Positions 10,593 through 22,457 of a stretch of 64,000 bases of DNA are shown here, piece by piece. Source of the stretch: Lepas anatifera. Taxonomy: Eukaryota > Arthropoda > Thecostraca > Lepadidae. A program made the position numbers and the translations under genes. The notes under the pieces were generated by a model. The model saw nothing but the letters and a program-made list of their open reading frames with translations, did no database searches and had not been told where the DNA came from. The stretch lies in contig JAOTON010002065.1 of the NCBI GenBank assembly GCA_034440635.1, positions 972,492-1,036,491 on the forward strand. The letters run 5' to 3'. Positions within the stretch are counted from its first letter, which is position 1; each line of letters starts with the position of its first letter.

Positions 10593-13453
10593 CCTTCCAG
10601 CTATGAATTCAGCTGCATTGCTCGTTCAAGCTATTTAAGCAGCGAAAACAATAAAAAACAAAATGAAGCGCAAGCCCACATCATAATAACTTGGTGTTGA
10701 TTTCAGTTTCTCAGCTAGGTAAGAGTAATATTTCGTAGTGTACACTAACCTTAATTTACTGATTAACATTTACATCAAAACTGAATTAGCTTTATGTTCC
10801 TGAAAGCTGAAGCACCCCAAGCCCCCCCCACCCATTTCTAACAATTTAACAGCAAAATTTCAAACATAAAACATTCAAAGTGAAATGGCAACACTGCGTA
10901 ACGGAAAATAAGCAGATCATAGCATCTGCAATTGAGACAAGCAGGACTCATTAGTACCGATGAAGCCGTCGGCTCCATCACAGCCTGATCATGATGCAGA
11001 CGACCTGGCGAATTGTGATTGGTGGCAGCCAGCCAAGGGGGCGGGGTTTAAGACCGTAGATAACATCTGCGGCGCTCTAAAGTGGCGTTGTTTTCGCGCG
11101 TCGGGCGTGTCCCAGTGTCATTGTTCGTCTGCTACGCCACGATGGCTGTCCAGCATCGCTGTCCGCCGCATAACAAATACGAGCTTCTCCGTCGACACGA
11201 CTAAAATTGGACACAGAAGCTAGAAGAGAGTGGAGGAGAGGCAAGCACGGATTTCGTGGGAGGTGGCACTTGTGAGCTCTTTTCCAACAGGTAATTCGGA
11301 AGACCGCAGACCACGAGGCTGCTGCGTCTGGTGCGTGCTGTATATCTCAGCTGAAGACGGGCTCACCTCCGAGGTGAAAGTTCTCATGTCCGTCTGGAAT
11401 ATGGAGCAGACATTTCCCCCGCCCAATTTCTGACTGGCTCTTCCAAATTCAATTTCGACACCCTGTTAAGGCACTGCACGGCACGTTACTACGAACACGC
11501 ATCTGCCGAGGTGCCACCCCGGTGATCACTGACTAGGTTCTGCGGTAGTTTCTTCAGCATTGTCTTTATCCATTTAATTACCAATGCCGACTGCCGATGG
11601 CTCAGAATTTTGGTCGAGAAATCCTCGTATAGTTTTAGCATACAAAGATGGTTACAAAGAGTGTTCTTGCTACCAACACTAGACAAAATAAAATTCTGAC
11701 GGGATGAGTCTGACAGCGATAGCAAGCAAGCGCAGACAGTCATACCAGCGACAAATTCAGGCTTTCTGTTGTATGCGTATTTGGTCTTGGTTTTTCGAGG
11801 CCTCGGCTAAACTTGGACCGAGAGCTTTCATGCTCATCAATTGCCTATATGAAGATTCTGAGGAAGGGCTGTGCCGGATCACAAAAGCATCGTCAACTAG
11901 CTATATTGCGCACACAGATTCGAGGAGAAAGACCAAGGAGCAGCTTATCAATGAGGTTTCAGCTATACCGTAAGATCTGGACAGCTGACCCCATTGGTCG
12001 AGACTGCGCGTCAGTCTCATTTGAGCTTTCTCCGCATATACCCCGAGTCTGAAAGGAAGCAGTGGTGTCCAAACATTCTGTCATGATAGTGCTGGTCATG
12101 ATAGTGCTGGAGCACCAAGTAAATATTTAGCTTTATGAAAATAGGAACCATGTTTTGATTACGCTCGTGTTTGTTTCAAATCCAAATTTCAAAGTAAAAC
12201 ATAGATCCCGTGAGCACGATACACACAGAGCGGATACCACTGGACCCAGAGGCTGATTATAGCCGTTGTGTAAGTTTCATAACATATTCTGGTCACGACA
12301 TTCATGATTTAACCAGAAGTTTCGCTATAACCTAGCAAAAACATGCTTTCAGTCCTAGAGTAAAATGCAGTTGAGGGTAGAAGCATTCACCATTCACCTG
12401 AGAGTTACGAGGCAAAGGTGTCAGAACATATTTGTTTTGGTATTTATTGAACGTTGTGGGGCAAAACAGCATGCTTATGGTAAAAGTGCAATGGATTCCT
12501 GCATAAAAGAATATATACCTAAATAGTCATTCTAATTTCGTAGGGTAAAATTTTTACCAACGAAATTCCCCTATATGCATAGCGTCATTATTTTTGTTCA
12601 CTATCAAATTCCCCACAGCCATGCATCACGTCCCAATATTCCTCACCAGGGTGCGAAACTCGATGATAAAACATTTGAGAGTCTGAAGGTCGCTGTGCCC
12701 TTACAGCATCTCAGTGCTTGGCTTGGGCATATTGGCAAACACAGTGTTGGGCGGTATTACTAACGCAGTAAACACAGTAAAGGGGCAGTAAACACAGTCT
12801 CTTGGGCAGTATTCTGCCCAGGTATGTGATGGCAGGCAAAACTGTATCCATAAATCAACAGTAATCTTCCTAAAGATTTCAGGCAGTACTCGCCAATGAC
12901 TATCATCTTGCATAAGAACATTTAGAACCGCCCTTCTGCTTCACTTGACAAAATATCGTCAAGATGTTCCGCATCATTTGCTATGTAATGAGATTGGAAT
13001 TACAAAATTATAATAACATATTTCGAGGTATTTTGCTACCTCGTGAGCATTGGCAGGACATGTACTCTCACACACGATGTTATACAAGTGATCAAGAGGT
13101 GGCGAAATGCCACGAAATATATGGTTATTATTTTGTAATTATAATTCATAACATATCTGTAACGTTGTAATCAAGCATATAAAACCTGAGAAAAATCACC
13201 ACAATTCCCTTACCAGCTTATATATAAAACATACATACAAACATTGTTTTGAGTTAATTAGGTAGATTAAAAGGAGGTCGCTACCGGTAATGTCTCGTCA
13301 ATATACAACTAAAAGGAAAGATCAAACATTTACAAAATTAACATATAATAATAATCATGCATAAAGACTCCGAATGAACATTATTCGTCGCAATTCAGAT
13401 AGGTTTCGACGTCCCAGCACTGAGAATCACCGCTAAGGCGAGCCTAATGGCTT
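10593..13453. other. Unassigned
   Basis: No gene or mobile element recognised in 2.9 kb. Minor local repeats: GTCATGATAGTGCTG twice in tandem near 12080-12112, and GCAGTAAACACAGT twice near 12765-12800. Sequence around 11030-11200 is GC-richer but not recognisably coding. Confidence 0.4.
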
Positions 13454-13491
13454 GGGGGCTGGGGCTGGGGCTGAGGGATGGGGGCTGGGGG
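13454..13491 (+). other. G-run cluster, potential G-quadruplex
   Basis: Six runs of three to five G are separated by short CT, CTGA or AT linkers, starting GGGGGCTGGGGCTGGGG and ending GGGGGCTGGGGG. This fits the usual four-tract G-quadruplex pattern on the plus strand. It also looks like a short GGGGCT array, which by itself can explain the motif. Confidence 0.6.
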
Positions 13492-16231
13492 TGACGGATG
13501 AGGGTTACAAATCACGATATGTATGTGGGGTGATTGGATGCAGAGAGGGGCGCAAGTGGAAGAAATGATGTCTTGGGCGATTAGGCGGGTGCCAACTGAC
13601 ACGAAAAACGAGCACTCGGAATTCACGGGCTTCTAAAATAGGATCATTTCTCTGAGCAGTGGAGTCAGAATTGCCGGTCATTTGCAGGGTTCGGAATGGT
13701 CGATGTCAGAGATTGTGGGTAGCGCCGGCTTTGCCACCTCCCGCGGCGTCGGCAGCGGCGGCGACGGATGCGTCTGGGGCCGCCCCGGGGGGCGCTAACG
13801 ACGACACCGACACGGCAACCCCTCTCCCTGCTGCCCACTCATCCCTAACTGGTCATTATCGAAGATACTCCCAGGGATTAGACCCACAATATACCAACGG
13901 CCCGGGGTTCGCTAAATGTTGTTCAAATGTTTAAAGGTCAGCAGATCGATTTCGGCTGCTTTAAAAAGAAAGCAAAAAACAAATAGACACTGATGCTGAC
14001 GTGAGTTTTAGCAGCGTATATCTCCTGCGTGGCTGCACAATCTCACGCTGTGAGCTCAGGTCTACACTTTCTGCACGTTAATGTTGAACTCGGAAATATC
14101 TCTGCTGCTGGCAGGCATGCAAACAATGCTCCAACTATTTGGTCGACCTGTCCCAGGTGTTTCGGGGCCCTGTCCCAGCTATATTACATGCAAATGCGGC
14201 TTAATTAGAACGAAACGTCAAACAACAGCAGTGGTACATTCCTACACCTGCCAGCAGTCTAATAAGTATTTTACTCTGAAGTCTGCAGCTCTCAGTGCTG
14301 TGGAAAGTAAGAGAAAACTGGGTAAGGTTGGCAACCAGTGCCCCTGCCACTTGATTCAATATGCAACTGAAGTAAACAAATTTCAGGTTTGAGGAGCGCA
14401 TCTCATCCCGGGTAAAAAACGGTTATGAAAGAGTGCAGCCAGCAGCCAGCATCTTGGCATTTTTGCCAGCATGATTCAGTAAACAGACATGCGCCAAACC
14501 GCTCTGTGCGATAGGCTGTTAAAACTGTGCCTTGAGGCTAGATTACGCGCACGCATGCATAACAAACTCGTGAATTGTGTACAGGTTGATCTCCCTTCTC
14601 CCGAAAAGTGCACAGATCTTTTGCTATATCGCAAACAATATCTTTGAGCTTCGGTGGGTGCTCTAGCAAAGAATGACTTCCACCTCCACCCCAAAAGAAT
14701 GAGCCCTGTTTTTTAATCTCCGTAAATGCTTGTTGACACCAGGGGCCTCGGGAAAATAATCAATAACGGGAAACATTGCCAGAAGGCAAGCATGTTCAGC
14801 AACACACAGGACACTTAATGACTAGGTTCAAATGTGAAAATTATTTCCTAAAACAGAATTCAGAACTGGAAGAAGGAAACTATCGAGAAAGATGCAGGCA
14901 ATCAAATAGAACCCCAATGTAGATTACAAGTCCGCCCGAACTACTAAGAACGCCCCAGGAAGTGTACGGCCAAGCTTGCATGGAGATTGGGGTGTCAGCC
15001 CTACTCAAGACAGGGTGTCAAACCACTGTTTTGCAGAAAAAATGATTGCTAGAAAAAAACTTTTCACACATAAATATACTCGGTGCCGCAATATCCCCGA
15101 ACGAGAACTCCACGCTCCTACCTGGAACCCACCAACTACCATCCTGTATCCACTATAAGCGTAGCTGGCCAAATAACCGAGAGCGTCGCTTCTGTCTGTT
15201 CAGCTATAGAACTATCTCGAGTCGATGCAGGGCTCAGTGTATCCGTAATGTGTTCACACAAGGACAATTTGCAGGTGGGACACGCGCTCAGACGCAGTCG
15301 GATGTTTGATGGCGCGTGGAATAAGGTTTAGAAGGGCCTGCAACAACTGCAGACATGGCTGCGGTGTTCGATCCTGTCGAAGACCTCCGTCTCATAACGG
15401 TAAAGATGGCCATCGGTTGTCAGACTGATCACATAAGAGTAATAACAACACAAAATCAAGAGAGAGGATAAAATGTTTCCCATCAAATATGCAGTGGTCC
15501 TGGGAACACCTTTCAGACCAGTTTTAATCCTACTGTTTACAGACGGCTCAATGTGCCAGATGTACCGCACGATTGGCATTTATGCTGCCGATGAACAGTT
15601 CTTGCACCGACGCCTTCACCAAAACCCGTTTGAACTTCAGTGTAGAGGAGCGGCGACATCTAACCGTGCCCACATCACTTTACTCCAAATAACTGAATAA
15701 TCCAATCATCAAACACGGACATCGTGTGGCCATACCACAGCAAAGATGGTTAACATTACATATATCCATGTGATTTGCAGAAAACCTGCATAAGCCGTCG
15801 CAAAACGCCACATTGTGGGACTTACTGTGAACGATGGTCAGACTTCTCGTTGTCATGTTGCAACAACTATTAGTCACACTATGCTGCTCTTGGAAGTTCA
15901 ACATAGTTCACGCCTAAACTCCCACAAGAGTTTGTGGCCAAATAAGCATTGTTAGCCAATATATTCATACATATTTACTAAAATTGTTTCGTCCGGGATT
16001 ACAAAAACATTCCATCGCCGTCAAAAAGATATATTTCGCGTAAAAAATCAAAGGAGGGTGGATAAAGACAATTTTAGAGGCTTAACGACGCACCAAATGT
16101 AAAGTTTCTGTCGCATCGTCAACTCTTCCTCTAGGAGTAAATTTGAAACACCATCTGATCGAAAAGTTAGCGCAAAAGAATGATGTTCCAGTAACATACA
16201 TTTTGAATCTGTAGTGAGCGCCAGCGTGATA
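13492..16231. other. Unassigned
   Basis: No gene recognised. A GC-rich, Ala/Pro-coding patch lies at about 13720-13850; it is open on both strands but has no clear GT/AG boundaries. The rest of the 2.7 kb shows no repeat structure I could define. Confidence 0.4.
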
Positions 16232-17072
16232 TTAACACGCGCATTGACGGGGGCGGGTACCCGCCCCCCTCGGGTTTTTCGGATATACAGAAAAACGGTG
16301 GTGCGTAGCGCCACCGTACTTGGCATACCTTTTCCCTCATCATTTTTAAAACTTCTGTGAAAATTTTAAGGTTAGGTCATCTCAGGTCAGGTCACCAATA
16401 CAGGTCAAGTGACCCGACCTCAAAAAAGTTTAAGATAGCATAAGTCAGAGCAGGGTGAACTTATCCGATTGAAAATTATATCACATAATGGCCCCACCGA
16501 ATTCTCTAAAATCTGTTCCGGTATTTTTGATATCGATGACCTAAGGTCAGGTACGAGGCATGACCTCTCCATTGGAAATACATGGGAAAATGGTTTTTAC
16601 GGAATAACTCAGTAACGGATGGTGATAGAGCATTTATTTTAGCTGCATTAGACTTGCCTGGGCTTTGCGGTTCTAATGATATGCATCTTACATAATTTGA
16701 CCCTGACCTGACCTCAGGTCAGGTCAAATCCTTGATTTGACCTAGCAAGATCAAATTATATATCATTCGATTCGGCTTACTGAGAGGATTCATATAGTTT
16801 AAGTCGTTTTGCTCTATCTTTACTTGTTCAGATGTAATGGCCGAAAAACTGAATTTACATGTTATCCCTATGACAGCATGTTTTGACCTCTCGTGACCTT
16901 CAATGTGACCTGACAAAAAATGGTTCAAATGTTTTCGATGGAGAAGTGGACGGGCAGCCCAACGCCGTTTACCGTTTTTCGCTACCTACCGTGGTTTTCG
17001 AGATCTTAGGGGCGGGTACCCGCCCCCCGTCAATACGAAGGTGGCTCAGACCCCTGTCAATGCGCGTGTTAA
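16232..17072 (+). mobile_element. TTAA-flanked element, family 1, copy A
   Basis: An 841-bp unit with TTAA at both ends. After the left TTAA comes CACGCGCATTGACGGGGG, and the right end reads GTCAATGCGCGTG before TTAA, giving perfect 13-bp inverted termini. Just inside each end is the self-complementary 16-mer GGGCGGGTACCCGCCC (16251-16266, 17010-17025). A GC hairpin with stem CGGTGG/CCACCG lies at 16296-16316. By eye there are about 15 exact AGGTCA/TGACCT hexamers, against roughly 0.4 expected by chance. There is no transposase. TTAA duplication is the hallmark of piggyBac elements, but these termini do not start with CCC, so assignment is tentative. Copy B is at 30368-31221 and a third begins at 63964. 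Confidence 0.85.
16375..16420. promoter_or_regulatory. Cluster of AGGTCA nuclear-receptor half-sites
   Basis: Four exact AGGTCA hexamers occur in 46 bases: two spaced by TCTC (a DR4-type arrangement), a third sharing a base with the second, and a fourth followed by AG and TGACC (an inverted repeat with 2-bp spacing). AGGTCA is the consensus half-site of many nuclear receptors. Regulatory activity is not shown; the call rests on motif match only. The same block occurs in other copies of the TTAA superfamily. Confidence 0.45.
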
Positions 17073-17694
17073 AAATAGACTGTCAAACAATGTTGTTGTT
17101 CTACTAAGGCATGGCATAAAACCACCGTTTCAATATTCACCCACTTTAGATGATTTATGAGAGTTCGAAACTTTAAACATTTAAGTGCAAAAGTTTCAAG
17201 CACAACACACGCAATCGATTAGAACCACCCAAGGTGCGCAACTGCACGACAAGACAACTTTATTGAAGATACACAAGCTGTCACGCAGCTACTTGTTTTT
17301 CATTATCCGGAAGTTTTATGGAAACTCTCGACTACCAAATGACTGAAAAACAACTACCGTCCTTAGTTCCAGAACAAGCGAAAACATTCGACCGTTCTTC
17401 TCACACTGGCCAGACAAAACGTAGAAAGAGCAGTATCCACCAAATGTAATCGATCGATAGAGCAGTGGAACATGGCGGAAAGCAGGGCAGCTCTCTTCTC
17501 AAGATACATTTAACACGCTTGTAGCGCACAGCTCTGACAGGTTTCTTTCTCAAGATACCTCTAATGCGGTGTCTTCACCGGGACGTCGCCGACGGTCGGA
17601 GACGGTCGGCGGCAGTGGCAGAGTGGTAATTGGCCTGTCTCAGGAAATTTTGACCAGCAGAGGAAAGGTTCAACTTTGGTATCAATCTGGCAGC
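17073..17694. other. Unassigned
   Basis: No feature recognised. The last 8 bases (CTGGCAGC) are the left target duplication of the next element. Confidence 0.5.
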
Positions 17695-19819
17695 CAGTGG
17701 CGGATCTAGCCGGTCGGTTTGGAGGGGGCATACCAAAAAAGAAAAGCAAAAAACACGTCAAGCAGTGAACAGAGGTCAAGAACATCTCAGGTTGGCTACC
17801 CACATCCCTTGACGCGACCAACATGGCTACCTGAAGCGAAATTAACTTTTACATTAACTGAGGCTTTAAATGGCTCCCCAGAATAACTGTCTTAGTGAGT
17901 AAAAAAGGTATTCTCAAAAAGTGGAATTATGAAAGTAATTAAATTTACAGTGTTTTGGGGACTAATGAATTACATATAGCATACTCTTAGTACCAAACAG
18001 CAAAAGGTTAAGTATATGTGCAGTGATTACAAGTTGTGTGCGCTGTAATACAAGCATGCGTCCATTAGCTGAGCATATTAATCAGTCAAAAATGTTATCA
18101 AGTACCTAATTAAAACATACATAAAAAATAATATGTGCCGTCAGAGTCTAGTACCCTTACTGCAACTGCTTGCTATGATCAATCATTGCTTAGATCATCA
18201 TTGCTAAGATAGCAGACAACCACCATTTGACTGTAGCAGTCACCATGCTGAGACTTAAGCTACTTGAAGGATACATTCAATTAACACTCTGTTAAAAGAA
18301 TACATATAATTTAAATATCTCCAATGCATGCAACCAAATATAGGTACTCAGCCAGAGGACGAGTACCTCTTAATACCACAACCATCATCCAGCAAATTCT
18401 AGAAATATTGAAGCAGATCAATAAGCAGCACCACATTCACCTGCTGAATGGAAACTTTTGTGGAATCATTACAATTTTGTTAAGTTTGATTTGATAACAT
18501 TGACACCAAAACTGCAGGTAGGCACCAAAGAAACCTACCTGCAGTTTACCTGACTTCATGGGCACCAAACAGCATCTAATTTCTAGGTGCAAAGCCAAAA
18601 CTTGCAACTCTCATCTCCACAGGTCTACAGTTTTGATATATCGCATGCACATGATTAAAATGTGTGCTCTTATTGACACCCTCAAATCACACTACTCTCC
18701 TGGGCTTTTGAGATCTGGCAGAGTTCATTTTGCCCTGCGTTTCTCTGGCTGCGGCATAATATATAAGAATTGATAGTGGGTTTACCACTGGCAACAAAAC
18801 CTCCTATTTTGATTTAGGTCAAAATCTACAGCCTCATAGTAAGATACCCAAACAGCAGCTTCAACAACACGTATATCTGACTGCTTTCTTCTCGCTACTT
18901 CCACGCCAGAAACGCAAAACTTTGTGGTTACCCAAGTGGCTACCTGGTGGTCCCTAATCGTAATTTTCGTTGGCGGCCTGGCTACCAGACCATCTCTAAT
19001 TCCGCAAAACGAGTCCTCAAGTACAACGTAAGCAGTGGATTTACTATCCTATGCAGAATAATTTCACTATAGATCCTGATATAGATTTTAAATTTTTCTC
19101 TTTTTATTCAAAATAAATGGTCAAATTCATATAAAATAATGAATATTACCGTTTTCATGTCATCGCAATTTAGAGTACCTTTTTCTCATGGCTTTATATG
19201 GGTCAATTTCGTTGCCGATGTGGTTACCTACCCATCTCTAACTCAGCTGTGAAATAACGCGAGTGAGTAAGGATAAATAATTTGTCACTTATTTGCATCG
19301 TCTGTCACTAAAGTTATAATGTTGCCTAAAATCAGTCAAGGTAGCATTGCATATTATGGATAGTTCTTTTTACGTGGCGGTAAGATCGTGGAGATACTTG
19401 TTTTGTGCTGGTAAGTGCAATTCTTGATCTCTGTCAAATCTCCGTGATTGGCTACCTAAGTTCTGGTCCTTGAACCTCATTTGGCTACCCACGAGCGTGG
19501 GCGAGTTGGCGAGATTCTTGACCTCTGGCAGTGAACAATTGTGCTACAATATGACTTGAACGTAGAATTTGGGATAATTGAGATGAAAAAGCAAAACAAA
19601 TGTCGCAGCGTGAAAAATGGGGGGCTCAGTATACCTTTTTCCTATCCAAGGCCCTTAAAGTTGAGAGTTGAAGCACCAGAATCTTGCTTACGAAATAAAA
19701 ATGAGTCGGGGCAAAAAGGAGGTCGACGGCTTAGGGGCGGGGGGCAAACATAGTTTTGCCCCCAGCTTTTCTGTTTGGGTGGGAAATGCTTTTCTGTCCT
19801 CCCCCTGGATCCGCCACTG
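17695..19819. mobile_element. 2.1-kb non-autonomous hAT-like element
   Basis: Starts CAGTGGCGGATCTAGCCGG and ends with the complementary CCTGGATCCGCCACTG. It is flanked by a perfect 8-bp direct repeat CTGGCAGC (17687-17694 and 19820-19827), the hAT-type duplication length. The interior is AT-rich with stops in all frames. No hAT transposase or dimerisation motif is visible, so it depends on an element elsewhere. The words GGCTACC and TGGCTACCC recur near both ends (17790-17830 and 18940-19500) and may be subterminal transposase sites. A much shorter relative sharing both ends is at 29173-29631. Confidence 0.8.
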
Positions 19820-19827
19820 CTGGCAGC

Positions 19828-20210
19828 TCAAGTTGCGACAAACTGTTGTTTACCATCAATCGAAACTTAGCTGGCAACTAGAACTACTAAAAAGACGGCT
19901 TAGGAGAAAAAGATGATCATGTACAGTTTCCTTAGATTTTCAGTATGAATTCCAATTTTAAGGATCATTCGAAAACCCACAGTATATTTGACTCCAAAAA
20001 AATAACTCGGAGATGAACTTCTGACGCAGGACGTCGGCGTCAGAAGTTGGACAATGTTCAAATTTTTCTGCGACGAACTGCAACGTCATGCGATGCGTTG
20101 CGACAGTTCGTTTCATGTCCTCACCGAAAATCCAGGTCGTTGCGGCAGATCGACGCCTTGCGGCGCGTTGCAACGCCGTGCGCTTTGGTTAGGACACTAT
20201 ATAATAGGGT
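19828..20210. other. Unassigned, with a GTTGC-rich patch
   Basis: 20020-20180 is CpG-rich and repeats GTTGCRAC-like words (GCGTTGCGAC, GCGTTGCAACGC) and GACGTCGGCGTC. It may be a terminal part of another element but no partner end was identified. Confidence 0.35.
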
Positions 20211-21275
20211 GCGCGTTTCAACACTTTTTTTCGAAATCGAAACTCTTTTCTCGCGGTTTTAGACAGTACACACATATATAAGGACAATCCTGCCAAAAAA
20301 TCGTTATTTTCTCGAATTTAAGCAACGGAATTCACTTTTTAACCCTTCCCCAGTGAGGCGGAAGGGTGCTGACTAACCCCCTACAGATTTTTCATCGTGG
20401 CGGGGAAACGGGGGCGCCAAGCGCCACCGTACTTGGCACAGCTTATCATTAATCAATTCTGCAACTTCCCGTAAAAATTTGAAGTTCAGGTCATCTCGGC
20501 TCAGGTCACCAGGCCAGGTCAAGTGACCTTACTTCAAAAAATGTTTGGGATTACATAACTCGGAGTAGGGTAAATCTATCTATGTGAAACCTTTTTCACA
20601 TAATGGGTTCACCTGGGGCTACAAAAATGTCTCGGTATTTTGTATATTGTTGACCAAGGTCAGATACGAGTCATGACCTCTCCATGAGAAATGCATGGGG
20701 AAAGCGCAAATTTGCCGAAAAATGTTCCTTTTTCTTTATATAAAGCTTATAGGGACTTTTTATTCCCGGAATCGTAGTATCACAGGCCATTCGCAAGGTT
20801 CATTTTGCAAGTTTTGATCTGTGACCTCTGAGAGGTCATTTGGGTCTACCTAAGCACGTTTTGAGACTTATGTCAATAACTGCGCGGTAAATTGCAACAG
20901 AGCTCTCATTTGGATACCGCTATGTTTGATTGGCCATTACGAGTCGAGTGATAAGCATATTGACTATGTTTAGTTAGATGATGACCTTGACCTGACCCTA
21001 GGCCATGCCATTTGTATACTTTGATCCAGTATGGTCATATTGTATGTACATCGCTCGAATTGCCATAAGGAGAGGAATCAAATGACGTTTAAATTTTGTC
21101 TCTAACGTAACTCAGCCAAACGCTAGAGTAAAATGTTCTAAATTGTGCTATTTTGACCTTTAATGACCTCAATATTAATCTGAGCTAAAACATTATGGGA
21201 AGAGTTTCCTAATCGGTTCAATGGTCTATCAAACCATGCTTGTGCTTTTTCGCTACCCCGCTCAGGAGCCGAATT

Positions 21276-21390
21276 GCCGCCCCGGTAGCTCAGTTGGTAG
21301 AGCGTTGGGCTCCGGCTCGCTGCTAAGAAACATGCAGTGGCAGTGCATGTCCAGGCTTGGGATCGGGTCCCATTGAGACGCTCCGGCGCT
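21276..21390 (+). repeat. tRNA-like segment, left arm
   Basis: Starts GCCGCCCCGGTAGCTCAG and continues TTGGTAGAGCG, a textbook tRNA 5' half with an A-box. The following part (GGATCGGGTCCCATTGAG) is only B-box-like, and the anticodon region does not fold as a standard tRNA with a spacing I can accept. I read it as a tRNA-derived SINE head or tRNA pseudogene captured in the element, not a functional tRNA. Its inverted copy lies in the right arm. Confidence 0.5.
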
Positions 21391-21502
21391 CAATAGTTTA
21401 TCCGACGTAGGTCGGCTGGCAACTGACTGATCAGATGCTGACCTGAGCGGAACGGCCCTCCCCGTGCTTTGTGGGACGTTTAACTTTGGCTTCTACTCTA
21501 AA

Positions 21503-22229
21503 TTAACCCTTCATTGTGGGAGTTGGTCGTTCGGGTTGGGGTCTCCGTGGCAAGTCCCTTCATGACTTTAGTGAGATTCCGACTCCATCAGCCGTACTGG
21601 AAACTTGGATAATTTTTTTAATTCGAGAGGGGGTGTCAGCACAAGCCCAGCTTGTCAAAATTGGTTTCGATGTAGCTTTGCTTTTCAGCCTTAGTGATGG
21701 AGTGCACTCTGGTTTCTTCATTTATATTGTAATAATTTAATATTGGACCAGATTCGAGTTGGCGTTTTGGCAGAGCAGGAATACGATATTTAGGAGTTGA
21801 ACAATTTTCACGCTAAATATTAAAATCTATCTATATACATAAGCTGGTATATTTATTGTAAAGTTTTATCCAACAGCACATCGCATTGTTTATGGGGCAC
21901 CACGCTCTCCACGTGCAGCAGTCTCAGAGCCATCCGGACCGGTCTCTCAGACCCACGTCTGCGGCATTTATTTCCGAAGAACATTTCTAAAGACTCACGT
22001 CTGCGGCATTTATTTCTGAAGAACATACAGGACTGAAGGACCCAATTTTGACAAGCTGGGCTAGTGTTGCCACCCCCACCTCCCAACCCCCTCTCGAATA
22101 TGTTTTGTTTGTCCAAGTCGTCCCTAGAACGGCTGTTGGAGTCGGAGTCTCACTAAAGTCATCAATGGACTTGTCACAGAGACCCCAACCTCACCACCCG
22201 AACGACCAACTCCCACAGTGAAGGGTTAA
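21503..22229. mobile_element. TTAA-flanked element, innermost level of the palindrome
   Basis: TTAA with CCCTTCATTGTGGGAG at 21503 and the complement CTCCCACAGTGAAGGG with TTAA at 22226-22229. The inverted termini run about 160 bp and then give way to a unique loop. This is a second TTAA/CCC-ended element sitting exactly at the centre of the middle-level one. Confidence 0.65.
21951..22026 (+). repeat. Short tandem duplication in the palindrome loop
   Basis: CCACGTCTGCGGCATTTATT, continuing with TCCGAAGAACAT, is repeated about 37-40 bp later as TCACGTCTGCGGCATTTATT and TCTGAAGAACAT. Two imperfect units lie within the unpaired loop of the large palindrome. Confidence 0.7.
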
Positions 22230-22356
22230 TTTACGAGTAGAAGCCAGAGTTTAACGTCCCACAAAGCACGGGGACGGCCGCCCCGCTCAGGTCACCAACT
22301 CACCAGTCAGTTGCCAGCCGACCTACGTCTGATAAACTATTGAGCGTCGGAGCGTC

Positions 22357-22457
22357 TCAATGGGAACCGATCCCAAGCCTGGACATGCACTGTCACTGCA
22401 TGTTTCTGAGCAGCGAGCCGGAGCCCAACGCTCTACCAACTGAGCTACCGGGGCGGC
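22357..22457 (-). repeat. tRNA-like segment, right arm
   Basis: Reverse complement of the tRNA-like segment at 21276, ending in GAGCTACCGGGGCGGC. Few differences separate the two copies, indicating that the arms are recent or homogenised by gene conversion. Confidence 0.5.

Noticed and set aside
16232..17072. Confident assignment of family 1 to piggyBac
   Set aside because: The TTAA duplication fits, but the termini start CACGCGCA rather than CCC and no transposase is present. Only the elements at 20339, 21503, 44276 and 63759 have TTAA-CCC ends.
21276..21390. Functional tRNA gene
   Set aside because: The A-box half is excellent, but the anticodon arm and B-box spacing do not form a normal cloverleaf, and the segment is duplicated inside a transposon palindrome.
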